Shown: positions 51,997-60,408, counted from the stretch's first letter. The stretch: 64,000 nucleotides of DNA from Streptomyces himalayensis subsp. himalayensis (GCF_013778455.1 NZ_JACEHE010000026.1:48563-112562); one strand, 5' to 3'. Notes: generated by a model from the letters alone, not told the origin. A program made the numbers and translations.

Positions 51997-52124
51997 TTGT
52001 CGTTTCCGGCATCAGTGCACCGGTCGGCGCCCTGGAACCAAGTTCGAGGTCGTACAAAGGATCGACAGCGTGTCACGGGTCAGGTGAACACCACCTCGAC
52101 GGCTGATCCGCCGATACGGCGAAA

Positions 52125-52171
52125 CCCCGGTGTCCCGGGCCTGCCGGGTCGACAGGTCCGGGACACCGGGG
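52125..52171 (-). terminator. Strong stem-loop terminator
   Basis: 14-bp perfect arms CCCCGGTGTCCCGG (52125-52138) and CCGGGACACCGGGG (52158-52171) with a 19-bp loop, 17 bp after the end of the minus-strand lipoprotein gene. It separates the plus-strand and minus-strand blocks. Confidence 0.75.
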
Positions 52172-52187
52172 CAGGCGGCGGAGCGGA

Positions 52188-52886
52188 TCAGCGTGCGGTG
52201 CGCGCCTTGGTGAGCGCCTTGTCCAGGTGGGTATCCACGAGGCCCGGCGAGCCGGAGACGATCACCAGGATGTTGCCGGTGCGGATCGCCGTCTGCTTGA
52301 CGACGCTGCGCTGCCCGCCGGCGGAGAAGGTGAGCAGCTGGCTCCACTGCTCGTCGCCGAGGTCCGGCGCGGTCGACTTCTCGGTGCCCATGTCGACGAC
52401 GGTGCTGCCCGACGCCACCTGGTACGAGGGGCAGGAGAGCATCGCGTCGCAGACCTTCGAGATGCCCTTGGACAGCTTCGCCGGGCTGTCGCTGTACAGC
52501 TCCTCGCCCACCTCGGAGCTGCTGCTACCGGTGTACGTGAAGGACGCCTTCGCCTTGCGGCGGAAGTCGAGGCTGGCGCCGGTGGCCGAGTCGCTGCCGA
52601 GCTTCTCCAGCGCCGGGCAGCCGATGACGGTGACGTCGTCGTTGCGGCGCGGGGCCTCGGGCTTGCGGGTGTAGCCCTCGCCCAGGTCGCTCTCGGTCAG
52701 CAGCCGCTGGCTCAGCTGGGCCGAGGACAGAGGAGCGGGTGCCAAGGGCGTGCTGCCGCCACGTTGCGCGGGTGCGGAGGAGGCGGCCGAGGCGCCGACG
52801 GGCTCGGCGTGGCCCGCGCAGCCGGTCAGGGCGAGGACCGCGACGACGGCGCTCAGAGCGAGGGTGGTCGTGGTGGAGCGGCGCAT
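52188..52886 (-). CDS. Lipoprotein with PknH-like sensor-type domain
   Basis: 232 residues from ATG 52886. Signal peptide and lipobox: STTTTLALSAVVAVLALTGC. The mature region (QRLLTESDLGEGYTRKPEAP, VTVIGCPALEKLGSDS, KVCDAMLSCPSY) resembles the extracytoplasmic sensor domain of PknH and similar lipoproteins, with Cys positions that could pair. Surface exposed. It ends with TKARTAR but is a secreted protein, so this is not counted as the shared tail. Confidence 0.72.
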   Translation of the reverse strand: MRRSTTTTLALSAVVAVLALTGCAGHAEPVGASAASSAPAQRGGSTPLAPAPLSSAQLSQRLLTESDLGEGYTRKPEAPRRNDDVTVIGCPALEKLGSDSATGASLDFRRKAKASFTYTGSSSSEVGEELYSDSPAKLSKGISKVCDAMLSCPSYQVASGSTVVDMGTEKSTAPDLGDEQWSQLLTFSAGGQRSVVKQTAIRTGNILVIVSGSPGLVDTHLDKALTKARTAR

Positions 52887-52983
52887 ACGTGAAACCCCTT
52901 TGGTGATGCGAGGCGGATGGTCTGACCGGGTCGGCCCTCCGGGTGCCGACGAACGCAGGGGTGAGGGAAGGGGTTTCGCGATC

Positions 52984-53424
52984 TCAGCGGCCGAGGTGGC
53001 GCAGGCCGTCTTCGAGGGTGGGGTGGAACGCGTCGACCGGCAGGGAGTTGCGGTTGTACCAGGCGGTGTCGAGCCGGGGCTCCTCGGTCGCGTGGCCGGC
53101 CTCGCAGCGCAGCCACACCGAGTCGTCGCGCATGTTGAAGACGATCCAGTTCCGGTACGCACCGCAGTGGCAGGCGTGGACTTCGCCGTCGATGACGAGC
53201 GGCAGGTCCCAGCGCATCATGAAGCCCTCGACGTCCTGGCGGGTCACCGGCCGGAAGTCCGGCGGCAGGAAGTCGGGGGCCACCATGGTGTCGGCCGGCG
53301 CGGCCGGGGCCGGCGCAGTGACCGGGGCGGGGGCCTCCGGCCACTCGGTGTGCATCGCCAGCACCGCCTGGCCGGCGCGCTGGGCTTCACGGAACTCGCG
53401 GTCCGCACGGTTGCGTCGGAACAT
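52984..53424 (-). CDS. Hypothetical protein with Cys/His cluster
   Basis: 146 residues from ATG 53424. A basic N-terminus (MFRRNRADREFREAQRAG), a Pro/Ala linker, then a domain with GEVHACHCGAYRNWIVFNMR and VWLRCEAGHATEEPRLD, whose Cys/His residues may bind metal. Function unknown. Confidence 0.64.
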   Translation of the reverse strand: MFRRNRADREFREAQRAGQAVLAMHTEWPEAPAPVTAPAPAAPADTMVAPDFLPPDFRPVTRQDVEGFMMRWDLPLVIDGEVHACHCGAYRNWIVFNMRDDSVWLRCEAGHATEEPRLDTAWYNRNSLPVDAFHPTLEDGLRHLGR

Positions 53425-53506
53425 GCCGTCTCCATCTCTGTCGTCTCGCCTGCACGAGGAGAGTGCCGCAAGCCCCTGACCTGCTGCAACTCTAAGAATG
53501 TTGAAT

Positions 53507-55222
53507 TCAGCGGGACTTGGCCGAACGCTCCTTTCGGTGCGCCGGATGCTTCGCGGGACCGCGGGTGGCGGTGGGCGCGGTGGTGGTGTGCTCGGGCTCG
53601 GTGGACGCGTCGGCGGGCAGATCGGCCATGCGCCGCAGCCTCCACACGAGGACTTCGCTGACCGAGTCGGCGGTGTCCAGCTCCCGTCGCTCGGCGGCCT
53701 CGGCCAGGAGCGCGGCCGGATCGTGCCCGGCGCGCTCGACGTCGGCGAGCGTGGCGGCCAGGGCGTACCAGCCCGGCTCGGCGAGGACCTGCTCGGCCAG
53801 CTCCGGCACCGCCCTGCGAAGGTAGGCGGTCTGCTTGCGCTGTAGGGGCTGGGACAGGTTTCGCCCTCGCTGGTACATGGGACCCAGGTACATCGGTGCG
53901 GCGGCCTGGTAGGCGGCGCGCAGATGCTCGGCGGCCTGGCGGGCAGCAGCGGCCTGCTGGGCGTGCTCCTTCTTCCCGTGCCAGTGGGCGGCGGCGAGGA
54001 CGAAGAAGATCGCCATGTCGATCAACATGGCGGTGGTGGCGCCGTCCTCTCCGCGGCCGAGCGCGGGCCCACCGTGAACGAGGTTGCGGGCAGCCTGCCG
54101 CAGGGCGCGGTCGTGGCCCCGCTCGGCCCGGATGTGGGAGCGCGAGGCCCGCTCGAACGCCCAGGCGGCATCTCGCAGTTCACGGCGGGTGTGTGCGGCC
54201 GAGGTCTTGGCGAGCGCGTCGAGCATCTCGCCGCCCGCGGCGATCAACGCGGCGATCTGACCGTCGTCGCCCTGATCGATGATGAGTACGGCCTGCCAGG
54301 ACGCCGACGTCGCCTGGCGACGTGCGGTCGAGGGAGTGACGCGCGCCGCACCAGCCGAACGATCCGTGTCGGGCTCGTGGCCAGCAGCGTTACCGGACCA
54401 GCGTTCGCGGATACGGGGCAGGGAGAGGTCAGGGGCGAGTTTCGAGCCGGGGTAGAACACCGGCTCGCCGTCCTTGTTGAGGTCGTCGGTGAGAGCGACC
54501 TTGTAGCCGAGGAGATCGCCGGAGGGCGCGACGCGCTTTTGGACCAGGAGGCCGGCAGCGGTCAGGCGGTCGAAGAACTCTCCTTCGCTTTGCACGCCGG
54601 CGACGGCGCGGCGCACCGTCTCGCGCAGCTCCTCACGAGCAGTCCGCTCCCGGCCCTGGCGTTCGGCCTTGTGGCGTTCGGCGCTGGTGGGCCTCTTCGC
54701 GGCGGTGCCGTCCCCAGGGTTGACTCGCTGCAAGTCGTATTCGACCTCAAGGAGCCGGGCCTCGGCCTGGGCGCGTTTGCCGGAGCGGTGGTGGTTGGGA
54801 CGGCGGCCGTCCTCGCGGACGAGGGTCGCGATGATGTGGATGTGGTCATCGGCGTGCCGGACGGCCGCCCAGCGGCAGCCCGCACCGTCGCCCGGGTCGA
54901 TGCCGGTCGCGGCCACCATGCGGCGCGCGATCTGCCCCCACTCGTCGTCGGACAGGATGCGGTCCTCGACGGCGTTTCGTACGGACAGATGCCACACGTG
55001 CTTCTCGGGGCGCTGGTCGGGGGCGAGGAGCTGCAAGGGCTGGTCGAGGAGTTGCTGGAGGTCCCGCTTCGTCGCGCCCGGGTCACGGCCGGGGTCGGGG
55101 GCCATACCGTCGAAGGAGGCGACCAGGTGGGGGTCGATGTGCTCCTCGTGTGTGCCCTTGCCGTATAGGTACTTGAGCAGCCCGTAAGTGTCGCTGCCCT
55201 GTTTGTGGACCTGGGGGATCAA
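53507..55222 (-). CDS. MobA-type relaxase (Relaxase/mobilisation nuclease family)
   Basis: 571 residues from TTG 55222 (TTGA overlap with the MobC gene). The relaxase domain has MIPQVHKQGSDTYGLLKYLY at the N-terminus, with a tyrosine-containing G-L-L-x-Y-L-Y motif, and the histidine triad HADDHIHI (123-130) for metal binding. It should nick at the origin of transfer and lead the DNA out. A long helical C-terminal region follows. The last residues (TTAPTATRGPAKHPAHRKER then SAKSR) form the same Pro/Thr linker plus basic tail seen on about thirty accessory proteins. Confidence 0.88.
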   Translation of the reverse strand: MIPQVHKQGSDTYGLLKYLYGKGTHEEHIDPHLVASFDGMAPDPGRDPGATKRDLQQLLDQPLQLLAPDQRPEKHVWHLSVRNAVEDRILSDDEWGQIARRMVAATGIDPGDGAGCRWAAVRHADDHIHIIATLVREDGRRPNHHRSGKRAQAEARLLEVEYDLQRVNPGDGTAAKRPTSAERHKAERQGRERTAREELRETVRRAVAGVQSEGEFFDRLTAAGLLVQKRVAPSGDLLGYKVALTDDLNKDGEPVFYPGSKLAPDLSLPRIRERWSGNAAGHEPDTDRSAGAARVTPSTARRQATSASWQAVLIIDQGDDGQIAALIAAGGEMLDALAKTSAAHTRRELRDAAWAFERASRSHIRAERGHDRALRQAARNLVHGGPALGRGEDGATTAMLIDMAIFFVLAAAHWHGKKEHAQQAAAARQAAEHLRAAYQAAAPMYLGPMYQRGRNLSQPLQRKQTAYLRRAVPELAEQVLAEPGWYALAATLADVERAGHDPAALLAEAAERRELDTADSVSEVLVWRLRRMADLPADASTEPEHTTTAPTATRGPAKHPAHRKERSAKSR

Positions 55223-55836
55223 GCCGCCTCGCCTGCTTGCCGGTTGGCGACCCGGTCAGCGGCGGCCTGGACAGACTTGGCCGCGCGCTGAATGTCGGCG
55301 ATGACCGCCGCCAGGTGAGGTACCTCGCCACCAGTGTTGAGGGCCTTGGCGACCTGGTTGAGATTGCTGCCGGCCCAGCCGAGCTGCCGGCGCGCGGCGA
55401 ACAGCTCAGTGAGCACATCGCGTTCGGTGGCAATGGCCACGGCGGTGCGCGACTGATCGCGGGACATGGCCAGGCCGGAGTACGCGAGGAAGCCCGCCGT
55501 GCTCATGCCGACGGCGTCTGCAGCCCCTTGGATGAGAGCGTGCTCGGTTTCGTTGAGGCGGACGCTGTGGGCGCGGCGCTGCTTCCTGTCGCGCGGGCGC
55601 GACTTCCCCTTGGCCCGCCCGGAACGGGTGGGCCTCGGCTGCGATCCGCCCTCGGTCGCAGCCTTCCCGTCCGGCGCCCCCTGGCGCTGGACGGGCCCCG
55701 CCACCCCTGGGGCGGGGTCTGGTTCGGACACTCCCCCCGCGGGGGAGTGTCCGAACCTCCATCTTGCTCGCGCCGAGGCCGAGTTGGTGTCCGGCTCACT
55801 GCGCGCGGGAGTGGGGGGTGTCGTCGGATTCGTCAT
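55219..55836 (-). CDS. MobC-type relaxosome protein
   Basis: 205 residues from ATG 55836. An unstructured N-terminal half is followed by a MobC domain: RAHSVRLNETEHALIQGAAD, a ribbon-helix-helix-like start, and GWAGSNLNQVAKALNTGGEV, the MobC signature N-L-N-Q. It should help melt DNA at oriT and recruit the relaxase, with which it overlaps by 4 bp. Confidence 0.85.
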   Translation of the reverse strand: MTNPTTPPTPARSEPDTNSASARARWRFGHSPAGGVSEPDPAPGVAGPVQRQGAPDGKAATEGGSQPRPTRSGRAKGKSRPRDRKQRRAHSVRLNETEHALIQGAADAVGMSTAGFLAYSGLAMSRDQSRTAVAIATERDVLTELFAARRQLGWAGSNLNQVAKALNTGGEVPHLAAVIADIQRAAKSVQAAADRVANRQAGEAA

Positions 55837-56069
55837 CGGGTGTGGTTTCTGGTGGTGCGGATGCGGTGCTGGATCTCGGCGGCGAGTTCGACCATGGCGG
55901 CCGGGCCGGCGAGGACGCGGACGGGCGATTCGGGACGGTGCTGGACCAGCCATTGGCCGTTCGGGGCCAGTACGGCTGCGTGCAGCAGCCGGCGGTGCAC
56001 GAGCACCTCTGCCCAGGCGCCGGCTTCGGCGGTCGACGGGGCGTGCGTACGCGGGTGGCGGGCAGGAAT
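55833..56069 (-). CDS. Small conserved-looking ORF with non-canonical start
   Basis: 78 residues if started at ATT 56069, with GAGGAG 8 bp upstream. GTC 56072 is 5 bp away. No ATG, GTG, TTG or CTG lies between the in-frame stop and the body (PARHPRTHAPSTAEAGAWAE, LVHRRLLHAAVLAPNGQWLV, QHRPESPVRVLAGPAAMVEL). Its TGA overlaps the MobC ATG (ATGA), which supports a real gene. ATT is the start of infC in many bacteria, so it is not excluded. Confidence 0.45.
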   Translation of the reverse strand: MPARHPRTHAPSTAEAGAWAEVLVHRRLLHAAVLAPNGQWLVQHRPESPVRVLAGPAAMVELAAEIQHRIRTTRNHTR

Positions 56070-56162
56070 GACGATCTCTCCTCGCCGGAGAGGTGGCCCG
56101 ACCGGGACCGGGCCACCAGAGGGAATGCGGGACTAGGCGCGTGACCTGCTTCTTTGCAGGTG

Positions 56163-56354
56163 TCAGCCGCACTCGGGGCAACGTTCGAGGTGGGCGTTCA
56201 AGGCTCGCGCCATGTTCCGCTTCACCGAGACCGCGTGCTTCGCGCTGGTCTTCGCCGGCGCCGATCCCCGGTGGCGCTCGGCGTGGCCACACAGGAAGCT
56301 GACGTCCCGCTCGAAGTCGGCCTTGATGGTGGCGAACCTGTGGCAGGTCTTCAT
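56163..56354 (-). CDS. Small Cys-rich protein
   Basis: 63 residues from ATG 56354, overlapping the upstream gene (ATGA). KTCHRFATIKADFERDVSFL then CGHAERH and a C-terminal LERCPECG suggest a zinc site. Basic overall; possibly DNA-binding. Confidence 0.6.
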   Translation of the reverse strand: MKTCHRFATIKADFERDVSFLCGHAERHRGSAPAKTSAKHAVSVKRNMARALNAHLERCPECG

Positions 56355-58045
56355 CGGGTCGTACTCCTTGTCGTGGTGGTGACTGCCTCGGCGCGCAGCC
56401 GTTCCAGGACGGGCGTCAGGCTCTCGTTCCGGCCGCCCGGGAGCCCCAGCTCGCGATAGATCTCCCGTAGCTGGGGCCGGGTGATGGAGGCGTTGCCGTC
56501 GCGCTCCAGCTTTTCGGGGACATGGGGACGGACGATCTCGACCCGCTCCTCGACGCTCAGCTGCGGGTGCCGTCGCGCGCGTTTGGACTTTCCGGTCCCC
56601 GGCCGGCTCCGGTGCGGCTTCGCCTTCGGCTTCCGCCGCACGGGGACGGTGTGGGGACGGTCCCCGTGGGGCTCGGTCCCCGTTTCGGGGTCGGGGTGTT
56701 CGCCGTCCCCGTTGTCGTCGGGAACGGTGTGGGGACGGTCCCCGTGGGGCTCGGTCCCCGATTCGGTGTCCGGGTGTTCCCGGTGCTCGTCGGATTCGGG
56801 GACGGCCGCCGGGAAGGGGACGGTGCCCTGCGTAGCGGCCATGTCGTGGCCTCCGCCGCTCGCGCTGTCGCCGGCCTCACCGGTCCCGGGGATCAGGACG
56901 ACGTCTTCCGCAGTCGCCTCTTCCTCCTCGTTGGACAGGCTCGAGCCGTGCTCCTCGACGCGGTCCCCGTTGTTATGGGGGACGGTGTGGGGACCGTCCC
57001 CGTCGGGCGCGGTCCCCGTCCCCGATTCGGTCCTGTCCTCGGCAGCGCCGTCCCCGGTGAGCGTGGTGTTTCGGGGACCGGCTTTCGGGGCCGTGCTCGC
57101 CGGGGACGGGGACGCCTGCGCCTCGGTCGCCGCTCGGATCACGGGGGACGGTGCGAGAGGGGACCGGTCCCCACGGGGACCGTCCTGCTCCCATTCGGGT
57201 CGGGTCCACGGGGACGGCAGGATCACGGTGGCGAGGGCTGTGGCGTGCCGGCGGGCGGCCAGCTGCTCCAGCAGCGCACGGCGCTGGTGCGGGTCGGTGC
57301 CGACTCCGGATCGTGCGAGGGCTTTCTCGAGTCGCCGTTCGACCCGGCGCCCGGAGCGCCCCCTGCGCTCCTTCTCGGACATCTTGGCCAGCTGGGAGGC
57401 GAGGGCCCCTGCCCGTTCCGTGGCGCGGTCCCTGGTGATATGGGCGGCGTCGCGGTTTCGCGTGGCGACGCCCAGGCGTGACAGGAGTCGTTCCCGTGCT
57501 TCGCGTCCGAGCGTGGCCAGGAGCCCCTGGGAGGCGGCGTCCGGCTTGTGCAGGCGCAGTTCGATGCCCATGGCCAGATGCCAGAGCATGGCCGCCATGA
57601 CCGGGCCGACGATGGCGCGTACGGTGCCGCCCACCGGCCCGGACTCGGCGTATGCCGGGATGATCTGCACCCCGGTCAGCACCCAGACCAGGGTGCCGGG
57701 CACGCCGGGTGCGCCCTGGTTGCGCAGGTTCTGGCGGGCCAGCAGCGCGTTCGCGAAGAGCGCCAGTTCGGCGGTGGAGAAGAAGGCAGCCCGTTGCACC
57801 GTGTCGGTCATGCCGAGGTAGTCAGCGGCGAAGAACCAGCTGGTCTCGGCGCTGTACGCGGTGCAGCCGAGCGCGGCGAGGGCAGCGACCCAGACCGCGG
57901 GGGTGCCGGCGCGCAGGGCTCCTGCCCGGGTCCGGTTGCGTTGGATCGACCATGCGGCCAGTACCAGTGCGAGCACCCCGACAGCTGCGACCGCGTACAC
58001 GGGCTCGATGCCGAAGGGAAGTGACATGGCGATGGGGTGAGTCAT
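56351..58045 (-). CDS. Polytopic membrane protein with long acidic repeat region and C-terminal HTH-like end
   Basis: 564 residues from ATG 58045. Four membrane helices in the first 150 residues (YAVAAVGVLALVLAAWSIQR, TPAVWVAALAALGCTAYSAE, TELALFANALLARQNLRNQG region, GTVRAIVGPVMAAMLWHLAM) resemble Streptomyces plasmid-spread/DUF2637-type membrane proteins. A 26-residue repeat with EPHGDRPHTVP occurs at least three times. The end (ITRPQLREIYRELGLPGGRN) looks like an HTH. At DNA level the repeat is a 78-bp tandem duplication. Possibly a spread or mating-channel accessory protein. Confidence 0.68.
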   Translation of the reverse strand: MTHPIAMSLPFGIEPVYAVAAVGVLALVLAAWSIQRNRTRAGALRAGTPAVWVAALAALGCTAYSAETSWFFAADYLGMTDTVQRAAFFSTAELALFANALLARQNLRNQGAPGVPGTLVWVLTGVQIIPAYAESGPVGGTVRAIVGPVMAAMLWHLAMGIELRLHKPDAASQGLLATLGREARERLLSRLGVATRNRDAAHITRDRATERAGALASQLAKMSEKERRGRSGRRVERRLEKALARSGVGTDPHQRRALLEQLAARRHATALATVILPSPWTRPEWEQDGPRGDRSPLAPSPVIRAATEAQASPSPASTAPKAGPRNTTLTGDGAAEDRTESGTGTAPDGDGPHTVPHNNGDRVEEHGSSLSNEEEEATAEDVVLIPGTGEAGDSASGGGHDMAATQGTVPFPAAVPESDEHREHPDTESGTEPHGDRPHTVPDDNGDGEHPDPETGTEPHGDRPHTVPVRRKPKAKPHRSRPGTGKSKRARRHPQLSVEERVEIVRPHVPEKLERDGNASITRPQLREIYRELGLPGGRNESLTPVLERLRAEAVTTTTRSTTR

Positions 58046-58668
58046 GCGGCCTTTCGGAGGGCGGCGATCAGGGAGTGGGTCTGCACCTGGCGGGGCACCT
58101 GCACCGGCGAGGCGACGTCTTCGTCCTCGGCGGCCTCGTCGTCGATCGGGTCGCTCTCGTCGACCTGGTCCCAGTAGCGGTCGCGGTCGGCGACAGCGTG
58201 TGCTGCGTTGCGCATCAGGTCGCGCGCCCAGTCCAGGTCGAGGCGCAGCTTGTGGGCGAGCCGCTCGGGGCTCCAGCCGCGGACGTAGGCGTGGCGGGTG
58301 ACGGCGTCCCGCTCGGCGTCGCTGAGGTGGACGTCGCGGCCTTCGAAGGCCGCCTTCACCCGGCTGTAGTCCAGGCGCTTCTTGACCTTGGCGTGCCAAG
58401 GGCGGCGCTCGTCCTCGGTGAGCCCGCCCCACATGCCGTGGCGGATCTCGTTGTCGAGGGCGTAGTCGAAGCACGCCTTCTTCACCGGGCACCGGCCGCA
58501 GATCGACTTGGCCTCGTCGATGGCTGCGCGGTCGCGGGCCGCGTGGAAGAACAGCTCGTCGATGTCCTTGGCCGGCATGTTGTGGCACAGGGCAGCGGCC
58601 TGCCAGCTGTGGTCGGCGATGCCCCGGATGGTCGGGGTCGGGGTGTCGTTGGTGGTGATGTGGCGCAA
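58042..58668 (-). CDS. WhiB-like (Wbl) iron-sulphur transcription factor
   Basis: 208 residues from TTG 58668, with GGAG 6 bp upstream. Cluster ligands: AALCHNMP, then CGRCPVKKACFDYAL (C-x2-C-x5-C), and the Wbl signature GMWGGLTEDER. The C-terminal 110 residues are an extension beyond the usual Wbl size and contain a second HTH-like part (SPERLAHKLRLDLDWARDLM). Wbl proteins bind a 4Fe-4S cluster and partner sigma factors. Plasmid-borne copies are known from Streptomyces. It overlaps the next gene (ATGA). Confidence 0.85.
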   Translation of the reverse strand: MRHITTNDTPTPTIRGIADHSWQAAALCHNMPAKDIDELFFHAARDRAAIDEAKSICGRCPVKKACFDYALDNEIRHGMWGGLTEDERRPWHAKVKKRLDYSRVKAAFEGRDVHLSDAERDAVTRHAYVRGWSPERLAHKLRLDLDWARDLMRNAAHAVADRDRYWDQVDESDPIDDEAAEDEDVASPVQVPRQVQTHSLIAALRKAA

Positions 58669-58812
58669 GGCAGTCTCCGGAAGTCGCCTCGGGGCGCGGG
58701 GCGCTCGGCACCGGTGGTGGCTGGGGTGCGGCGGGGCGCTGCGAGGCGGGCTCGGGGTACGGCGGCGGGCCGTACGCAAGGCGGAACGTTTCAGTGGAGA
58801 AGCGGGCTGCGG

Positions 58813-59497
58813 TCAGGCGGCGGATGCCTGGGCCTGCGCAGCGAGGGCGCGGTCGATGCGGCCGGGGTGGGCGATGGCGCGCGGGGCGTTGCCCCGGGCG
58901 GTGCCGTCGAGGGTGATCCGCCGGCGGCGGCACGGCTCACCCTCGACGGCGTGGCACCACTCACACGGCGAGCACGTCGGCGCCCCCGGCGGCGATGGCG
59001 GCTTCGCGTGCGGCGCGGGCCGGACGGTACGGGGCCAGCTCGGCGCGGACGGCGGGCGGGATGTACGAGCCGACGGCGGCCAGCTGGTCCTTCAGGCCCG
59101 GCCGGTGTCGCCCGGCGGTGATCCCGCGGTGTGCCGAGGGGGCGGCCTGCCCGGCAGCCACGGCATTCCGCGCCGCCAGCAGCTCCGCTCGCCACGCCTG
59201 TGGATTGTCCGGGTCGGCCATCGGAGTGGGGTCGGTGTGCCGGGCCAGACACTCGCGGCGGTGCGCGTGCCATTCGCGGGCCACGTCGGCCGGAAGGATC
59301 GGGTACGGCGAACTCACGATGCGCTTGCGGACGATCTCGCGGACGTCCCAGCCCTGACCGGTGGTCATGGGGACGTCGCCGAGCAGCTCGTGCCACATGG
59401 CGAGTTGGTCGCGGGCCTCGCCCGCGTCGGTGCGGATAGTGCGCGGGTCCAGGCGGCCGACGTAGGTGAGCACGGCAGCAACTTCGCGGCGGTCCAA
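58813..59497 (-). pseudogene. Hypothetical protein fused to C-terminal zinc finger, interrupted by a frameshift
   Basis: The first part starts at TTG 59497 (LDRREVAAVLTYVGRLDPRT) and ends AIAAGGADVLAV at TGA 58961. The next frame continues CEWCHAVEGEPCRRRRITLD and NAPRAIAHPGRIDRA, a zinc finger of the C-x2-C-x7-C ... H-P-x-R type that usually ends such plasmid proteins. The zinc-finger frame has no start of its own. A missing GT in the GTGTG tract at about 58962-58967 would restore one gene of about 230 residues. Confidence 0.6.
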
Positions 59498-59502
59498 GGT
59501 AG

Positions 59503-60408
59503 TTACTCCGTTCCAGTCGGTTCGTCGACGGCGGCGAGCAGGGCGGCCATGTGCAGGTCGGCTTTGGTCATGCCGGCCTGCGGGGCGGGGCTGCCGCCGG
59601 GCAGGGCGTAGAGGTTCGGGCGCTGGGGCGTGGGGCTGTGCTCGCGGGCGATCCAGGACCGCCAGTCGGCAGCCCAGGCCGCGGTCGAGCGGGGGCTCCA
59701 GGAGGCGCGGTGGTGACGCCACTTCGCGTCGGCGGCCTGCAGGCCGTGCTCGCCGAGGCGGGCGAGGTGTCCCTGCTGCTGGGCCCAGGACAGGCTCGCG
59801 TCGTCGACCTGCCAGTCGGCAGCGGAGGTGAGGCCGGCCGCACTACTGCTGCTGTACCTACGGTTAACCTTCGGTTCACTACGGTTCTGGGGGTCAGGTT
59901 CAGACCCGGAGGGGGGTCGGATTCTGACCCGGGGAGGGGTCAGGTTCTGACGAGGGGGTGCAGATTCTGAACCGGTCAGATCCTGACGAGGGGGGTCGGA
60001 TTCTGCCCCCGCCTTCGGCCAGATGCCGTGCCTTCGCAGCCGCTCACCGTCCAGCTCCGGTACCGGGTCGGCGTCCGTCAGCGGCTCGACGTACGCGTCC
60101 GGGTCGTCCTCCTGGGCCGCTGCGACCTTGGCGAGCCAGGCGGCGGCGCGCGGCAGCCGGTAGACCGTGCTGTGCTGCGGGCCGTCGTAGTCGTCGAGCA
60201 CCTCCAGCTCGCCGGCCTTCATCAGCGCGGTGATGGCGGCGCGTATCGCGTTGCGGCTGGCGTTCGTCCGGCGCATCAGCGAGGCGAGGGATGCCCAGGC
60301 GACGCACTGCTCGTCGGGGATCCGGTCGGCGATCGACAGCAGGACCAGGCGGGCGTTCCCGCGGCTGGTGCTGTCGTCCCACGCCCACTCGCGGGCGGCC
60401 CGGCTCAT
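59503..60408 (-). CDS. Replication-initiator-like winged-helix protein with internal iteron-like repeats
   Basis: 301 residues from ATG 60408. The N-terminal winged helix (LVLLSIADRIPDEQCVAWAS, LMRRTNASRNAIRAAITALM, GELEVLDDYDGPQHSTVYRL) is the type found in phage/plasmid replication initiators. The middle (residues 135-175) is low-complexity because six DNA repeats lie within it. The C-terminal region is Trp-rich (WRHHRASWSPRSTAAWAADW). With WhiB, zinc-finger and relaxase genes downstream it may define the plasmid's replication region. No primase or helicase domain is visible. Confidence 0.68.
   Translation of the reverse strand: MSRAAREWAWDDSTSRGNARLVLLSIADRIPDEQCVAWASLASLMRRTNASRNAIRAAITALMKAGELEVLDDYDGPQHSTVYRLPRAAAWLAKVAAAQEDDPDAYVEPLTDADPVPELDGERLRRHGIWPKAGAESDPPRQDLTGSESAPPRQNLTPPRVRIRPPSGSEPDPQNRSEPKVNRRYSSSSAAGLTSAADWQVDDASLSWAQQQGHLARLGEHGLQAADAKWRHHRASWSPRSTAAWAADWRSWIAREHSPTPQRPNLYALPGGSPAPQAGMTKADLHMAALLAAVDEPTGTE
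59890..60010. repeat. Six iteron-like direct repeats inside the initiator gene
   Basis: Imperfect copies of GGGGTCAGATTCTGACC start near 59893, 59916, 59939, 59958, 59975 and 59995, so the spacings are 23, 23, 19, 17 and 20 bp. Most of these are not multiples of three, so the copies fall in different reading frames of the protein and cannot be a peptide repeat. Each is itself a short palindrome (GGTCAG...CTGACC). This is what iterons at a replication origin look like, as in phage lambda, whose origin lies inside gene O. Confidence 0.65.

Noticed and set aside
53507..56072. Origin of transfer (oriT) located by eye
   Set aside because: An oriT is expected near the MobC/relaxase genes, but I could not find an inverted repeat with a convincing nick site in this GC-rich sequence. 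The best-known signatures do not match.
59880..60010. CRISPR-like array
   Set aside because: Repeats are short, imperfect and have no regular spacers, lie inside a coding region and have no cas genes nearby. Iterons fit better.
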